A stretch of DNA of 7,566 bases from positions 1-7,566 of the forward strand of contig LUZO01000061.1 in NCBI GenBank assembly GCA_001603685.1, written 5' to 3'. Below, piece after piece: positions 6,817-7,566 of the stretch (its first letter is position 1; each line of letters opens with the position of its first letter). The notes under the pieces are model-generated. The model ran no database searches. It was not told where the DNA came from and saw nothing but the letters and a program-made list of their open reading frames with translations. A program made the translations under genes and the position numbers. Source of the stretch: Bacteroidales bacterium Bact_23 (lineage in GTDB: Bacteria > Bacteroidota > Bacteroidia > Bacteroidales > Lentimicrobiaceae).

Positions 6817-7542
6817 CTATACCCGCCCTTTCGCTTTACCCAGTCCCGATTTTTCAATTTTTATGGGAACCGATGGCAGATGGTACACCGTATCTATTCC
6901 GTTTCCAGCCAGAAAGGGCCACGCCATATCTTCCCGCTCACGCAGGTCTGCGCGCAGACAGAAGATATCGGACCCCGAAACCATAAAATTCAGTTCCATG
7001 CTTCCCACCTGAGAGTGTGGAATAAAATCAATTCCTGTATAATGAGGTATGCCGATATTTGTCTCTCTGAATGCTTCGTCCAGACACGCTTTAAATTGCA
7101 GAATCATATGGGTTACATCATTTTCCGATCCATCGTCAATTGGTTTACCGTTTAAATTATTTAATTCCTTTTTGTTTTCAGGAGGATAGATAAAGTGGGC
7201 AATGCCCGCTTCCCAAAGCCCGCTGCTTCGCTGCCTGAGATATGGTGCAGCAAGATAAATGCCCGGGAAGCCGGATTTTATATATCTGCAATAGGCATCA
7301 ACGATCATGACATGCTGTACAAAAAAAAGATTGTGCGCATGTTCCTCCGCCATCTCCACCGACTGCTGTTTCAGGCAATAAACCTCTTCGTCGTCGTATT
7401 GCATAACAATCCCGAAATCAGCCCCGTCAATAGTCTGGTCAAACTGCAATACGCCTAGTATGAATAAATCCTGCAACCGCTTAATCATAGCCTGGTCAGG
7501 CTTTTTAATGGTTATTGTACCGGTCCTTGTTTCGATTTTCAT
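6817..7542 (-). CDS. Unrecognised 241-residue cytosolic protein
   Basis: I do not recognise the family. The protein has 241 residues, no signal peptide and no membrane segment, and mixed alpha/beta composition, so it is probably cytosolic. The N-terminus (MKIETRTGTITIKKP) looks like a beta-hairpin, followed by an amphipathic helix (about 17-35) and an acidic patch 'YDDEEVYCLKQ' (49-59). Residues 64-90 are helical and include His68, His70 and His77, with Cys56 and Cys85 nearby; the spacing does not match a metal site I know. A charged, likely disordered loop 'PPENKKELNNL' to 'DDGSEND' (120-142) splits the protein into two halves. It ends in a basic tail (KIEKSGLGKAKGRV). The gene is complete: TAG stop at 6817-6819 and ATG at 7542, with 24 window bases upstream and no visible promoter. 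It is 195 bases upstream of the PorV-like gene, which has its own -7 element, so a shared operon is not indicated. Base composition sampled by eye is more AT-rich than the adjacent barrel genes. The length and protein-like composition support a real gene. Confidence 0.75.
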   Translation of the reverse strand: MKIETRTGTITIKKPDQAMIKRLQDLFILGVLQFDQTIDGADFGIVMQYDDEEVYCLKQQSVEMAEEHAHNLFFVQHVMIVDAYCRYIKSGFPGIYLAAPYLRQRSSGLWEAGIAHFIYPPENKKELNNLNGKPIDDGSENDVTHMILQFKACLDEAFRETNIGIPHYTGIDFIPHSQVGSMELNFMVSGSDIFCLRADLREREDMAWPFLAGNGIDTVYHLPSVPIKIEKSGLGKAKGRV

Positions 7543-7566
7543 GGGGTGGTCTATTTTTTATTCCTT

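Overview
The window looks like ordinary chromosomal sequence of a Bacteroidota bacterium, probably class Bacteroidia. The reasons are two promoter -7 elements that fit the Bacteroidota consensus TAnnTTTG, AT-rich leaders without clear Shine-Dalgarno sequences, a PorV/PorQ-like outer-membrane protein, the large helix-hairpin-helix/beta-barrel protein typical of this phylum, and a DUF3298-type lipoprotein. No rRNA, tRNA, insertion sequence, CRISPR array, integrase or phage gene was seen.

There are six genes. The only plus-strand gene is a lipoprotein at 61-930. It converges on a five-gene minus-strand block, and a hairpin at 964-1007 separates the two. Read in the direction of transcription (right to left), the minus-strand block is: an unrecognised 241-residue cytosolic protein (7542-6817); a promoter at about 6718-6725; a PorV-like outer-membrane protein (6621-5797) and, four bases later, a helix-hairpin-helix outer-membrane beta-barrel protein (5792-3684); a second promoter (3619-3648) driving a POT-family peptide:proton symporter (3563-2067); a strong intrinsic terminator (2007-2043); and a TIGR01212/YhcC-type radical SAM protein (1982-1047).

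Two of the genes clearly belong together: the PorV-like protein and the HhH-barrel protein form one translationally coupled unit and both end in the C-terminal Phe usual for outer-membrane barrels. The other genes look like independent transcription units with no evident shared pathway. Four starts are placed downstream of the longest possible ORF start or confirmed by context: radical SAM at 1982 (the longer form would be a TTG start reading through a terminator), HhH protein at 5792, PorV-like protein at 6621 (both by signal peptide), and POT at 3563.

I found no convincing novel multi-gene system. The items most worth a second look are the PorV-like/HhH-barrel pair of unknown function with its degenerate HhH hairpin, the loss of the first Glu of the ExxER motif in the peptide transporter, and the unrecognised protein at the right edge.
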